Assembly: GCA_002633025.1 (NCBI GenBank)
Contig: NMRB01000023.1
Coordinates: forward strand, 232,964 to 296,963
Direction of reading: 5' to 3'
DNA length: 64,000 nucleotides
Origin: Notospermus geniculatus
Taxonomy: Eukaryota > Nemertea > Pilidiophora > Heteronemertea > Lineidae
The notes beneath the pieces are model-generated. The model was not told the origin of the DNA and did no database searches. It worked only from the letters and a program-made list of their open reading frames with translations. Shown one piece after another: positions 13,701-26,964 of the stretch. Both the position numbers and the translations under genes were made by a program. Within the stretch, counting starts at the first letter, position 1, and each line of letters opens with the position of its first letter.

Positions 13701-16700
13701 AATAAAATCTTCTTCGTGCCAATACACAGTAGGACAACTTGCCATTTGTTAACTCTTACAACTCAACCATAAGTAAACTTTGCAACGTCTATTTGGGTAA
13801 AATCGTGATTATTGTGAAAAGCTGCGAATTATCATGTCTGTAGCGGCTATTTAACGGTATCATAAATTTTCTTTTTTTCGAAGTCGGTACTCGAGATTCC
13901 CAGGTGTCCAGGCAAGAGCCTAAACGATGTGACAATTGTGATCAGATTGTGCGTGCTTAAGATCTGCTAGTCTGTTTACACTCGGAGAATTAGGAGCCTA
14001 TCCACCGTGACCAGGCCGTGCCAGCGCAAAATGACGGCCAAACAGTTTCTAAATCTTCCTACAATTACAAAAGAGAGAGAAAAGAGGCATACATCTTCTT
14101 CTATCAATCTCTCGTGAAAAGGTGTCTCGGACCAGGCCACCGATGTGGTGGCTATTGTCCGCCAGCTTGTTCACAAATCTGTATTGTTTGACCTACCAAT
14201 ATCTCACCCTAACGCGACCTGACAACAACGTACATTCACTGTGCATCTTCTGTACATCAAGTTTTAACATCAAAAAGTTCATGAATGAAGGCTGTTTATA
14301 ATCTGTTTGATTCTTAGTAGAAAATACAGGAAATTCGTATGTGATATATGTCCAAATAATGGTACCATAAACCATTTGATATTATGCATACTCACGTATA
14401 TGAAATTAGTTAGGTGTTCGGGGTCACATTGAAATACTTACGAACTTAAATCAACCGCTGTATAAGTTACAAGCTATTCAAGATCGATGTTTCATTATGA
14501 ATAAAGTCAATATGGCCCTATATAAGCTTAAGCTATTCAATATCAAATGATTTTCTTCCTGATAAAGTCAAATTTGACTATTAATGATCGTAAAATCTTG
14601 CTCTTGATGAGCCATCAATCATATCAAATGATTCGAAATAAAAGTGTCATTTTAGTTCAGACACACCTAAGGCTAATAGCCTTGCTTTGAAAATACAATA
14701 CATGTAATTCAATTACTAGATGTACTGATAGACTTCGTTTACCTTTCTGAAAATTCCTCCATATTTCAAACTATATAAACAAGCCGAACTAAATTTACTG
14801 GACTTCAACAACACACTTCAAATTCTGAATGTTCTCATGGCCCTTAAAAGAGAGCACCGAAACGGTAACGCAGTATCGCTGATTATTTTGAGTGGGTAGA
14901 CTTTTGCCATTAGCCAAGGAGCCTGTCAACGAATGGCCTTGGCATGGACAGCACTTCTGACCTTCATCACCCCCAAATGTGGATGAAGTGTTGCCTCGGG
15001 CAAATTTACCACGTGAAAAATCTTGAAAATGTACAAAACAACATCCCAAAGGAAGCATTTATTATTGAGTTTTCTTCGCCGTAACAGGTCCTGTCTCGTG
15101 TGGAGCAGGGAAATATACGACCTCAGCCACTGTTACCAGCCAATAGTTCGTTATACGCATGGATTCCTTTTGCAAAACTGAAATTCAGGCGCAGTGGACC
15201 GAAGTGTCGGAGCCAGTAGCCATCTGGTCGGCGGTATGTTCTACGGCTCCCATCGGCAGCCATGTTGAAAAGCGCCCCCTACAGTGTTAGAGAATAGCCC
15301 GCAGATACAAACGAGTTAAGCGAAAGTCGATGTCCAAACGCTGCAGGGGGACATCTTGATTGCCTGGGGGCATGGGGACGTTTAATGCTGCATCACTGTT
15401 AACATATCGTGGCGTGGTTCTCTAAGCGCCTTGGGGAGAACAAGGGGGAATCGATGTCGTGAGAGACAACAGCCGGCGGCGGAGATCATGGAGTCAACCG
15501 CCTCGAGATGTATTAGTCCGCCCGCGCGGTGAGCTGAAAGAGTTCGGCACCAGTGAACACGGAGTGTTGCCGGTAGCAAAAGCGAAGCACACAATTTGAC
15601 TCCCTCCCCTCACGATTCCACAAAACTCACAAACTTGGCACTGAAAATCGAGCAAGCAACTTAAAAGCTTTCGGTCAATCCAGCGGTAGGATAAGACAAA
15701 TAAATAGAAGATAATAGGATTGTGACACATCTGAAGGGGTTATTTCTCCATCTTCAAATTCATAATTGAACGAATCTTCAAACCGTAATTCAATCTACCA
15801 ACGGTAGTTTGGAGATTACATTCCAATAAGCCAGTTTATTGGAGAAAATGATAATCTCTTGTTAGAATAACTGGTTTTAAACTTTTGAAATAATTCAACC
15901 AGTTTTTCTAGAATCGTATTACACTTTCTGGGCACTGCCTGAGGTAGTGAAGATGCTGACTTGAACCGCTGCTGCTTTGAATCAGCCGTCTTGGCTGTCA
16001 CCGCCTGTGAACCTTCTGTACATGTACTTCAGTGTTTTTTTCGGACGCAATAGCGCCACGATTGGCAGAATTATGAATTACCCTGTCTTGCCTGTACATC
16101 CCGAGTCGGCCGCATTTTTCACTTCGTAACTTTTAACTTTCCGCCCCGCAGTCAAGTACATGTAAATTCACGTACATGTACGTACTTTACTTGTGACGGC
16201 AATCTCTGCACCCCACCCATTGCTTTATTCCAATAGCTTCTTGTTACGTTTTCTAGCCAGGAGGGAGAACTGTCATTAAGTAAAAAAACAATAATTGGAA
16301 ATTCATCGTAAAAACGTTGTGTGTTTCACAACGCGATAAGGATGAAGTTAAACAAGAAATCTCATATCTGACGTGTCTGATTCATGCACGTTCAGTGAAG
16401 AGATGCTAGGCTGTTTGCTCAAAGTCTTGTCGTCCCGTGCGAGAAATGATGATTTATACCCGGTAGAATATCATCAAGATAAACTTGATCTCATTGGTAA
16501 ATTATCATCGAACAAAGCACCTCATCCCGACAATACCTGACTCGTCGTTTGTGACAAGAGTCGGTGTGTAATGAGACAATATCACAGTAAAACAGGGCCG
16601 AGTATTAGTCAGTTCAGTTGTTGACTTACAACAACGTATTGCCGGATTATGTCGCCTCTGGGTCGTTATGGAAGTGGGGTGGGGTAAAGATGTTAAATAG

Positions 16701-16980
16701 GCCGCATTTGCCTGAGAGGATTTGCTTATCTTGCCTGGCACGGGAGGCAGGGATGATGGCAATGTCACATCACACCTTGAGTCCATATAAAGATGTTAAA
16801 TACTGTCGTTTTTGGGATAATTGCTCCGTTATCGTTGAGAAACTGAAGGGAGGATCAGAGAGTTTGAGTCGAGTTGCAGTATGTCGACATTGGTCGGGTT
16901 ATCTTGGGTACTTGCTGGGGTAATGAATGGGTCAATTTAATTTGCACAGTGCTGTCTCCAATGGTGTATGGTCGTGACGT
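10779..16980. other. Unannotated stretch, no gene recognised
   Basis: Mixed unique-looking sequence with AT-rich patches (for example 12590-12660). The open frames here are short, lack domain signatures and overlap frames on the other strand. Some blocks could be conserved non-coding DNA, but I cannot tell without a second species. Confidence 0.4.
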
Positions 16981-17039
16981 CACTCGTGATCAGTGGGGGC
17001 ATGGCGTATTGAAGTAATAGCCACGGTGCACTTGGTAGA
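16981..17039 (+). repeat. Dispersed repeat, copy A
   Basis: It resembles 17862-17923. Both carry CAC(T)-GTGATCAG followed by a GTATTGAAGTAA/TTTGAAGTAA block and a CCGTG(T/C)AC block in the same order. The element type is unknown. Confidence 0.4.
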
Positions 17040-17064
17040 GAAGATAGCTGCCCAGCTGATCACA

Positions 17065-17347
17065 AAATCGAGATACTGATACACTGGCTTTTACCAGCCT
17101 TTGGAAAATTGTAAAGGGCTCTTACTCTTCAGTCGCTGGCTAAGTCTGCCTTTTTTTCGCCCCCTGGTGGTCAAAATAAACATCTTGATAACGAGGTTCA
17201 ACGAAATCGAGATACTATACACTGGCTTTTACCAGCCTTTGGAAAATTGTAAAGGGCTCTTACTCTTCAGTTCGCTGGCTATCTCTGCCTTTTCCTCGCC
17301 CCCTGGCGGTCGAAATTGACATCACATCTTGATAACGAGGTTCAACG
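17065..17347. repeat. Tandem duplication, ~140 bp x 2
   Basis: Copy 1 is 17065-17203 and copy 2 is 17204-17347. Each contains ACTGGCTTTTACCAGCCTTT and ends at GATAACGAGGTTCAACGAA. The inner ACTGGCTTTTACCAG is itself a small imperfect hairpin. Confidence 0.8.
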
Positions 17348-17861
17348 AACCGGAAGCAGCGATGCTTTTGTAATCATTATTCTGAATCAATTCCTGACTG
17401 CATGATCACTCGAGCTTGCTATCTAAATCACTGTCAGTCTAATCGCTACTCACCGCGCTGCAGCGGAGGAAAATTACCCCGTGTTTTCTCACTTTGCCGC
17501 CATGTTTCGTCCCGTGAACATTTCCCGCCTCATTGGTTGATTTTGTAATTTCATAATTGCATTAATGTTTTGATCGATGATGGTGTGCTGATATTTCCCG
17601 CGCAAATATTGGCGGTTTTGATTAAACAATTTAGTTATGATATGAAATCAAAGAGCGTGATAATGTTAGTCGAGCAATTTGATAAAAGCCATTTGACGCA
17701 CAATCTATTTGTGAGTCGACAATCTGTCGGCGTGCTCTTGTAAGAACTCTCTGCTGTTCGAAATGCAGAGATTTCAGCCTTGTAAGTTCATTCTTTAGTG
17801 CCTGTCAGTCATGTCAGTGTTACCAACTCTACTGTCCTCAACTGCAAGAATGGCAGTATTT
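17348..17861. other. Unannotated spacer
   Basis: Unique-looking sequence without a gene, between the 140-bp tandem repeat and dispersed repeat copy B. I see nothing else in it. Confidence 0.3.
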
Positions 17862-17923
17862 CCACTTGTGATCAGCGGGCGTACGGTCATTTGAAGTAAG
17901 AGCTCTACCGTGTACAACCAAGC
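17862..17923 (+). repeat. Dispersed repeat, copy B
   Basis: The partner of 16981-17039. It lies about 130 bases left of the 699-bp duplicated block. Confidence 0.4.
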
Positions 17924-18051
17924 ACACTCTGGCGTAGAGGTTAGCCATTACTTCAATGAACCACCCTCCAACTGACAACCTATTATTGGACGGCCCGACT
18001 AGGGAGCAGTGTGTGGATGCAAAATAATGGATGACATCAATCAGTACAAAC

Positions 18052-19451
18052 ACAAAGGATGTTTGTTATGTGTTTGTAATTCACTTAACACTATCAGCAC
18101 TTTATTACTGGACAAATTTCCACAAATTGCTATTGATGCAAAATAAATGTATTTCTAAATCACCGCCGAAAGTTTGGATACAAAGGACATCATTAGCAAA
18201 CAAATCAGACCAAATTGCAAATTGCATTGAATAAATGTGTTCCCAGTTCACTGCTGAAAATTTGATGACTTTCTCTCGACAGGGTTTCAGAGATAAGCTA
18301 TGTGTATTTCATGGAAATTGCAACCACCAGATGATGGGGGATTTGAGAACATTAAAAATGCATTGAAATGTGGCGTATTTATAGCTTATAGACTGAAACT
18401 GACGTGAACATCATTAGATTCATAAAGGAGGGGTATAAAACTGGCTCCTTCGGACCCTTAAGGGAGGCTGCACCAGGAGTAGGGGCCAAAGTTTTAAGTG
18501 GCTAGCGGGGGTGATGCTTAAGGGTTGATGAGATCGTCAGAGGGGGGTGGTCATTAGTGGCCACAGAATTATGAGGGAGAGTTTATTAACATGTGGTGCT
18601 CCCTTCGTGATGAGGATTTTATTGCTTCTTAAAGTATTTTATTGCCGACTTTTGTTTACAACTTTATAATTAGTTAACTGACTACAAAAGGTAGAACTTT
18701 CGACTGATTCATAAAGGGTAGCAAATGCTTTTACTTCAAATTTTCAGTANACAAAGGATGTTTGTTATGTGTTTGTAATTCACTTAACACTATCAGCACT
18801 TTATTACTGGACAAATTTCCACAAATTGCTATTGATGCAAAATAAATGTATTTCTAAATCACCGCCGAAAGTTTGGATACAAAGGACATCATTAGCAAAC
18901 AAATCAGACCAAATTGTAAATTGCATTGAATAAATGTGTTCCCAATTCACTGCTGAAAATTTGATGACTTTCTCTCGGCAGGGTTTCAGAGATAAGCTAT
19001 GTGTATTTCATGGAAATTGCAACCACCAGATGATGGGGGATTTGAGAACATTAAAAATGCATTGAAATGTGGCGTATTTATAGCTTAAAGACTGAAACTG
19101 ACGTGAACATCATTAGATTCATAAAGGAGGGGTATAAAACTGGCTCCTTCGGACCCTTAAGGGAGGCTGCACCACGAGTAGGGGCCTTATTTTTAAGTGG
19201 CTAGCGGGGGTGATGCTTAAGGGTTGATGAGATCGTCAGAGGGGGCGGCCATTAGTGGCCACAGAATTATGAGGGAGAGTTTATTAACATGTGGTGCTCC
19301 CTTCGTGATGAGGATTTTATTGCTTCTTAAAGTATTTTATTGCCGACTTTTGTTTACAACTTTATAATTAGTTAACTGACTACAAAAGGTAGAACTTTCG
19401 ACTGATTCATAAAGAAAGGGTAGCAAATGCTTTTACTTCAAATTTTCAGTA
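18052..19451. repeat. 699-bp duplication joined by a single N (likely assembly overlap)
   Basis: Copy 1 (18052-18749) and copy 2 (18751-19451) are nearly identical and are separated only by the ambiguous base at 18750. Unique sequence flanks copy 1 on the left and copy 2 on the right, as expected when the ends of two overlapping contigs are set end to end. Differences (for example C/T at one site, a 4-base indel near 19414, and 3 changes near 18488) are of allelic scale. Confidence 0.85.
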
Positions 19452-19511
19452 CATTTATATTGGTCCTTGCTGTGCAAATCTTCGGTAAAAGCATTTGCTA
19501 ACTTTTATGAA
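19406..19511. repeat. Short inverted repeat (foldback) at the right end of copy 2
   Basis: The arm 19406-19436 (containing TAGCAAATGCTTTTAC) is the inverse of 19485-19511 (GTAAAAGCATTTGCTA), with a loop of about 48 bases. In copy 1 only the left arm is present before the N, so the contig broke inside this hairpin. Confidence 0.65.
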
Positions 19512-22500
19512 TACCAGCCAATACCAACATGTTTGTAGTACATGTAGTTCAGACAAGTTTCCTGAATGCTGCTTTGCTCTGAAAGTCTTGGTCACGGGTT
19601 CCGCAGCCATTGATGGTTCAGGCAAGGTTTTTTGCTGCTAATAGTGGGTGGTTCTGCTCCTTAGAACTGACAGTTTGGGAAAGGATTCTGTAGGAACTGG
19701 TAATCTGCAAAGGTAAGTACAAAAAAATAATAAACCACTTTTTAAAGTACCTTGACCGCAATGTTGTTAGTCACAAAAACAAAATCAATTAGTGGATAAA
19801 AAACTGAATCCTGGGTCTAAATCCTGTAAGCCATTAATCGCCTCAAACACATTGGAATAACAAACCACGTCCCAAGAGAATCTAACAGAGCATTTTAATT
19901 TTCATCGCCGGCCGGTTGCCGTGTGCCAAACTTCATCCCCCTAATGCCTCTCTCATCAGGAAAGGTTGACATATGGAAATATGCTTGAGACCTTGGACCT
20001 GATGTTGGAGACACTAAATCATACAAATAAGTCCATAAAAATTCTACTTAGAAGTGAAACAATGTGTTTGTCACCAAATCCCGCCGTACACGGTCAGAAT
20101 TTTCATTAAATTTTCAGAAGCTGCTCGCCGATAAAGGCATACAAGTGGGTCTTTTCGTGCCCAAAGTTAGAGACTCAACGATTGTCTGCATCCGTACGTT
20201 TCACCTTTTCACAGGTAGGACTGTCCCAAGATACGCAGTTTCTACGACCCCGAGAAAAAAAACGAGCAATTAGGAGAACGTTTTGTTGTTGGTACAAATT
20301 GTTTCACCTGTTCGCAAACAGAAAGACCTGAAGGTGATGACGGGCGGTTTAAATGTCGAGGGAAATGGCGATTAATACGCACGTTATCGGTATGATACGG
20401 AAGGTAAGCTCAATGAATGATGAAGTTGACCTCAGAGCAATTAATTCTTTGTTTTTTTGCGAAAAGGAGAACGTTGCGGTTCGTACAACGGCTTGATCCG
20501 ATCAAAAGCCGACACCAAGTCGTACTTTTGTAACTAATTTTGAGTAGGCCTAGTCTGCATGTGCGCGTAGTGTATTTATGTACTGTGTGTATTACATCAT
20601 GCAGTAATTCGGAAAAGTAGCACTCTTGGCAAGTATTTGTAGCCTCTTGGCGGCAAAGTTAAAAGTCACTTTTTGTCTTAGAAAACGCACGTGAAACATC
20701 TTCAAAACCCTATCAGGAAGGAAGGTAATAAATTGAGCTCAACTTACACCGTTTAATTGCTCGCTTGGTTGATAGCAGTTATGGTACATTAGCGAGAACG
20801 GGCCGGTATCATGTCACAATTTATAGGGAGATGAGATCGACCTGTGATTAGAGAAACCAGCCTTAAGCGGTGTAATCAAAGGATGAACAAAAAAAGCATA
20901 GCAAATTATACATGTAGTTTGAGATAACTGGAAATTTTAGGTTTGTGTAGGCCTATACATGTATCACAGGGGTGTTTCATGTTTTTGCACCCGGAACTGG
21001 TGTGGTATACAATATGTAGCTGATTCCAAGACTCTGCTATAAGGGCTAGGCCTAAAGATTGTTGTTTTCATGTTGAATGAGCAGATTCAGTTATGTCAGA
21101 AAAAAAATGTTTCAAGAACAATCCAAAGGACACTAGGCCTACCTACTGTCGTGATTGTTTAATAGGTTTTCCATGCATCTACATCGTCAACTCATTGAGT
21201 GGGCATGGGACATTTTCAAGAAGTGTTCTTTTTTACACCTGTACATGGCTCCCTTGTTGTTGTCTCCAGATCATTTCCTTTGTTTCATTGTATTCTTTTT
21301 CTCCAGCTCTATTTTGAATTAATTTACCGATGACAGTCGCCGATTTATATTAACCCAAGGTCAGTCCCTAATTTACATAGATCCAATGGCTACGTGACCT
21401 TGGTTAAATTGGAATGACCTTTGGGATGATAATTATCGACCATTGTATCTTATCCAGGAAATGGTGCATGCGAAAAGGGGCCGATTGCAGTATTTCTCGT
21501 GTACCCTGGTGTGTGTGTGTGTGGGGGGGGGGGCTATGATTATAACGTTATATCGGTATTTTGCCAGAAGAAAAAAAGGCCGAGTATTCCATCTCTTGTT
21601 TCACCCTCGTTCCTCCTCCAGTCCTTGCCACTGGCCGTAAACAGGGTCCTTGCTCAGCTTTTCCTGGTTTAATTTCTCTTAAAAAGGGTATCTCATTTTC
21701 ATATTCCATTTCTTAACAGGATAATTCACAAACAAAGGGACTAACCCGATCTCACAAAGTTCCTCTAATCGCCATACCTAATGAACTTCGGACCAACTAA
21801 CCAGCTGCGCCCGCGTCCATCTTTTAGCAGTAACCCACCATTTGTTTCAATTACCTCGTGACATCCATCAAACATGGCCGGATGGATATCACGATTGAAT
21901 ACTAATGAAGACAATTAAATCGTGATAGTCCCGCTGCGACCTCATTGTTAGCTGTGATTTTGATCCCCGATTTATCCGAGGAGGAAAATGACGGAATCAT
22001 CGAAGGCGCTGGCCAGTATCCATGAGATGAAAAATTGCATGGATGGACAGTGAAAATAAGAGAACGGATATCTGTATTTGTAGACATTTTGTTGGTCTTT
22101 GCATTGAGGAGGACATCCTCTATTTTTTCTTACTTCCAAACCAATTAGATATCCTGATTTATAGACCAGCGAATCAGGAGGATATTCTTCTTAGATCCTG
22201 CATCCTGTCTTGAAGAATTTACGAGACGCGAGAGCTGTTTTAGATCCCGGACTATCGTCCGGTTGACCTTTGTTGCTAAGATATTTATGTCTTTATCCTT
22301 GAACAAAAACTGACTTGCAAATTTGGAACATTGGACAAAAGCAGTTAAAAGAAAGGATAACATTACAATTTATTGCAATTTTACCTGCATTATTAATTGA
22401 TGCACTGGACTACATCAGCTTCTACCGTATGCTGGTAGTCATGGCCACTGGTGTTGTCATACAAACTACAGTACCTTCTCAAAACCAAGCCAACTCACTG

Positions 22501-23607
22501 CAGCTAATTAACGCCTAAGATATCTTACTAAAGGAAGTAATAATTCTTTCCGAAGGTGAAAATAAGCCGCAGAATTTAACTTAGCAACTTCTCAATCCTG
22601 AAGTGTTGGAATTGATGCTATCTCACTTGGCGCGCTCGGCTTTCAACATGGCGGACGATTTCTAAAATGGCGTACGTTTCTATCAGCGTGATGGCAGTAC
22701 CATCGACGCAATCGCTAATTAACTTATCCTGCACTTCAGATTAGGATTTTCTACTAAATTTTTTTAGTCAGGATTTCGTTCCGTGATTTGGCACGTTTTT
22801 GCAATTTTTTTGTAAATTTAATAGAGGAACACATGCATGGCAACTGTCGGATGACAAACTCCTATCGTCATGTGGTCATAAGGGTTTCGGGATTTGTTTC
22901 TTTCGAGAAACAGGTGTTGAGCGATTTCAGGCTCTGACCAAATCCACCAATCACTTCGCTTTTTTTGTTTCATGTCCATAAGATGTATATTTCACCGTCG
23001 GTTTCCTGACCCGCCCTCTGCACTTGGTTCTCCCTCAGTTCCCCCGTGAGCCTATTGTGTATAAATCTCATGATACATAACCAGTGACTATAAATTATCG
23101 GTTGAACAATTGCCCCAGCCTTCCAGATAAAGATACCTGAATTGCAGATGCCAATCACCGAGTCGTAATAGCCGATTTCGCATTTTCTATAGACCATGAT
23201 TGCCGATTCCGCATTTTAGATGGGCCATTATCGTCTGCTAAGATCATGACTGAGTCTCTTTAGTTTGAGCCCGTCTCCCAGGAGAGATCCTAGGAGTTTT
23301 CCTCCCCTAATAACAAACCTTTAATAATGCAGTGGAAACGACAGTTTCTATTGAAGAGTTGATGATTTGGAGTGTGAAATGTAAGCTCCGCCCTGTACGA
23401 GCCGAGATTACCTGCCTGTTATTTTCCACCGGCGGGCCTGGTTTCAGAGGGACCATCGCAAATTTTCCTAAACTTTTCCTGCGAAGATATGGATCAGAAT
23501 GGAAATTGACCAAAATGTTTGTTGATTTTTGCTTCTTGATTGGTCAGTAAAAATGTATGAGCAGTATAGGGTTGAGTTTAGGGGCTATTGCAGTGACACG
23601 CTGTTTT
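19512..23607. other. Unannotated stretch, no gene recognised
   Basis: No recognisable gene. It holds a GT/G run near 21510-21532, several TACATGTA and GTAGGCCTA palindromes (for example 20947-20955), and short open frames without domain features. Confidence 0.4.
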
Positions 23608-23720
23608 GGGACGGAGAAGACTTGGGGCGAAACGTCCGATGACGAAAAGTCCTAGGGGACGAAGTGTCGGGGACGAAAAGTCCAGAGACGAAATCCCTGG
23701 GGACAAAAGTCCTGGAGACC
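23608..23720. repeat. Degenerate minisatellite, GGGGACGAAAAGTCC-like
   Basis: About seven imperfect copies of a 15-18 base unit GGGGACGAAAAGTCC. The unit is partly self-complementary (GGAC...GTCC), so the stretch can form a row of small hairpins. The open frames across it on the minus strand arise from the repeat and are not counted as genes. Confidence 0.75.
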
Positions 23721-26030
23721 ATGGGGCAATACTTGTGGTAAGTCGGCTGGAAGATTTCTCTGTGCCATAATCTGCCATCTATTGGAGATATTTCACCATC
23801 CTTCATGTCCTTGGTGTTCGCCCGATTTCCCTGGTGTTGTATCCCGGTCGTGTTGTACATTTCATGTCCCTTTTGAGAAAGCCCCTCGGATGAATGACGC
23901 TCTAGCTTACAAACTGACACTAATCGTGATAGAGAATTAATAGATCCTGTCGGAACGGGCAATTACCAGTCGGAACGGACCAAGAACTCAGGAAGGCAGT
24001 CGATTAAGAGATATTACTATAATTTTCTGCAAGGAAGAGTGGGTTGTCAGGCGTTTTGTCCGTTAATTATACCAAATTGGATCGCTATTTCCCCAGAATG
24101 TTTTCATTTTGACGGCGAGTAGCGCGCGCGTTACGGTATAATGAGATATCACGGAAGGTAGGTGAAAAGAGAGGAAGCATCGAAAGAAAATAATGTGGAT
24201 AATACCCCCGGTAATATGGTCCTGTCTTAGGATAATTGACACTCTAGGGGATCCTTGCATTCTTGATGAAAAGATTGCTATAAAGTCGATCCAATAGCGG
24301 CGATATCAAATGCGAATTAACTACTGCCCTGTCCGCGGTCTGACATCGTCCGCGCCGTGTTTATATCCCAATTAGTGCCACACGTGCTAATTAGGGACGT
24401 GAAATCGGATAATTAGTTGTAACTTTGATTTCATGGTGTTGTGATTGGCAATAAATTATTCAAAATGGCGTCGATTTCTTACATCCGGGGTCGCTAAGTA
24501 GTTCAATATGATTGGCTACGTTTCAGTCTCGAGCAAAAAGAATCTATCTTTGCTGTACACGCATATGTAATCAAGGAATGGAAGTGAAGGTTTGGGGCAG
24601 ATGACTAATAAACCACCGACTGTTCTTCATCAATATGGGTTTTGTTTGCGTTCTAAACTTGCTGGACATGTTTAAGTGCAACATGTATACGAAAAGCCAG
24701 ATGAAGATTAATTACGCAGGCCGACATCCTGCGAGTCAAGAACTTAGAATCTTATGTTTTGACTAATTAGTGGTTTTATAAAAAATGCTTAAAATCCCCC
24801 AAGATTTAAAAGGAATTGATTACGTAATGTACTCAATCTAATAGAACTTGATATCAATTATGTCTACAGGGTGTTCTGAAAAGATGACAAACTGTTGCCA
24901 GTTTTACACATTCATTGATAGTCTTGCACGAAGGCAGTCTTTCCGTGGTTTGCTCCAATCAATGTTGGCTTGAGAGCTAATCGTGTTCAATCTCAACACC
25001 TTCTTTGCCTCCCAAGGGCCACTGGCGTTGCGATCCTTGAACATCGTACTTAGAAGTTCATCATAAAGGAAACGCAGAAGAAATATGAGGTATAAATCTG
25101 CTTATGGTCTGTTGTTGGTGAATAGAATACCACATTTTTCTCAACAAGACACTTGGAAACTCAAACTCCACCAGGAATTTTAATGACGAATTGTTGGTAT
25201 TAAATTCGTATTTTTCACTCATTGAAAAAACACACACTAACGAATAAAACCGCAAGAATCTCGGCTCAACATCTCATCTATTGTCAGGAAAACAACAGTT
25301 TATCTTTCATTTTCTATCAAGGATAGCGCAATTTTCTGACAATTTTCTGAATACGCCGGACCAATGTCCTTTCACGTTTTTCTATAGATGGAAGCTTTAG
25401 AAAACGAAAATAAAAGAATTAGCGTTTTACTCTTTTCTCGCGAACGCTTTATTCGAACGCTTGTGTTTACATTCCATCACAGGGGCGCTGATAATTGCCC
25501 GGCTCTCTCAGGGGTGGTGACAGGACTTACGTATACAGGACGTATGGGGGTTGCTATTGAGGTCCCGAGTCAATTCTTACGGTCACTGCCCACAGGATCG
25601 CGATTCCTTCAGAGACAACGGCCGGGGGAAATGATTCCGTAATACGTAATCGCTCTTGAAGATAACATAAAGAATGGGGGACGGAACAGAAATTTGTCAA
25701 CAAGGTTTCGTGAAATTACCCCACACGTGTATTGACAAATTGTCCCATTCATGTCGTGAGGCTTGATTGGATTTTAATTAAAGTAAACTTCAAACCGCTC
25801 CGTCGTAAAATTGACGAAATTACCGCCACACCTGCTCGGTGCTTTGCGAGAGAGCACCACCATAGCCCCCCCCCCCCTCTTTTCGATGACAGTAACAAAT
25901 CTTCAGAGTCAAATCCTTTGTATGAATATTGGCTGCGGACATCTCGCGCTTTTTAACTCGCAAATTGCCCTTAATTACCACATTCTGTCCCGAAATTTGC
26001 AGTTCCTTAACTGCAATTCGCACTCTTCAG
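23721..26030. other. Unannotated stretch with a homeodomain-site cluster
   Basis: No gene recognised. It includes the AATTAG / CACGTG / TAATTAG cluster at 24370-24416 (listed separately) and a run of 12 C at 25866-25877. Confidence 0.4.
24370..24416. promoter_or_regulatory. Candidate homeodomain / E-box cluster
   Basis: AATTAG (24370-24375), CACGTG (24381-24386), TAATTAG (24388-24394) and TAATTAG (24410-24416) lie within 47 bases. TAATTA is the core bound by Gln50 homeodomains such as NK1's own relatives, and CACGTG is a bHLH-type E-box. The grouping is seen. A regulatory role is inferred. Confidence 0.35.
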
Positions 26031-26243
26031 TTTGCACACCTCGAACTTTGCAACCCTTATTCTCAATTCCGATTTCGCGTCCTGAAAATTTCGTTCCAGA
26101 GACTTCGTGACGTCATTTCCGTTAAAATGACTTCACCGTTTCCAGATTCGAGAATGTGGCCACATTTCACCGAAATATTTCCTCAAGGAATGCAAAACAG
26201 TACCTGTACCAAAAATTCTCTAGTACTTATCGTGCCCAGAATA

Positions 26244-26315
26244 GCCGTGATCGTATAGTGGTTAGTACATTGCGTTGTGGCCGCAATAACCCAGGTTCGA
26301 ATCCTGGTCACGGCA
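26244..26315 (+). tRNA. tRNA-His (anticodon GTG), copy 1
   Basis: A complete cloverleaf. The acceptor pairs GCCGTGA with TCACGGC, followed by discriminator A. The D arm is GTAT/GTAC, the anticodon arm TTGCG-TTGTGGC-CGCAA has anticodon GTG, and the T arm is CCAGG-TTCGAAT-CCTGG. There is no intron. The gene lacks an encoded G at -1. In eukaryotes that base is added after transcription by Thg1. The internal box A and box B are intact, and a Pol III terminator of five T follows at 26318-26322. It supplies histidine to cytosolic translation. Confidence 0.97.
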
Positions 26316-26892
26316 CGTTTTTATCTTTTTTTCAAAATTGACGTTGAATCTTATGTTCATTGTTTTTGCTTGTTTCTTTTTTTCTCTTCCGTGTCGTTTT
26401 ATTAATCGTGGTGTTTTTTAATTTCATACCTTTGCCTTGCCAAAAAGATACCTGTACACTGTAAGTGAGTGATCGCTATGTCCACACTTGGAACATTTTG
26501 ACACACTCAAACAAGTTATATATTGGATGAGTAATCGCCAAATTGAGAAAATGCCATTGACTGTAATTATTACCAGTTTCACTACAATATTTTCAAACGT
26601 TTCTGTTTGCACACCTCGAACTTTGCAACCTTACGAAATTTTCAGGACGCGAATTGAAAATAAATTTATTCAATTCGCTTCCTGAAAATTTCGTTCCAGA
26701 GACTTCGCGACGTCATTTCCGTTTCGTCGCAAATGGAATAGAAATAAAAAAACAACAAAAAACATTACATATCCTAAACCGTTTACAAGTACATGTACAT
26801 GTACTTGAATGTGGCCACATTTCACCGAAATATTTCTTGAAGGATTGCAAAACACTTCCAAAACTTCTTTTCTATTTTTCGTGTCCGGAATA

Positions 26893-26964
26893 GCCGTGAT
26901 CGTATAGTGGTTAGTACTTTGCGTTGTGGCCGCAATAACCCAGGTTCGAATCCTGGTCACGGCA
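26893..26964 (+). tRNA. tRNA-His (anticodon GTG), copy 2, one-base variant
   Basis: The same gene as copy 1 except that base 26, the linker between the D and anticodon stems, is T instead of A. All stems stay paired. A T6 terminator follows. It lies 649 bases downstream of copy 1 within the second unit of the tandem duplication. Confidence 0.96.

Noticed and set aside
23578-23962. Minus-strand open frames of 66 and 125 codons
   Set aside because: They run through the degenerate GGGGACGAAAAGTCC repeat, which keeps frames open by composition.
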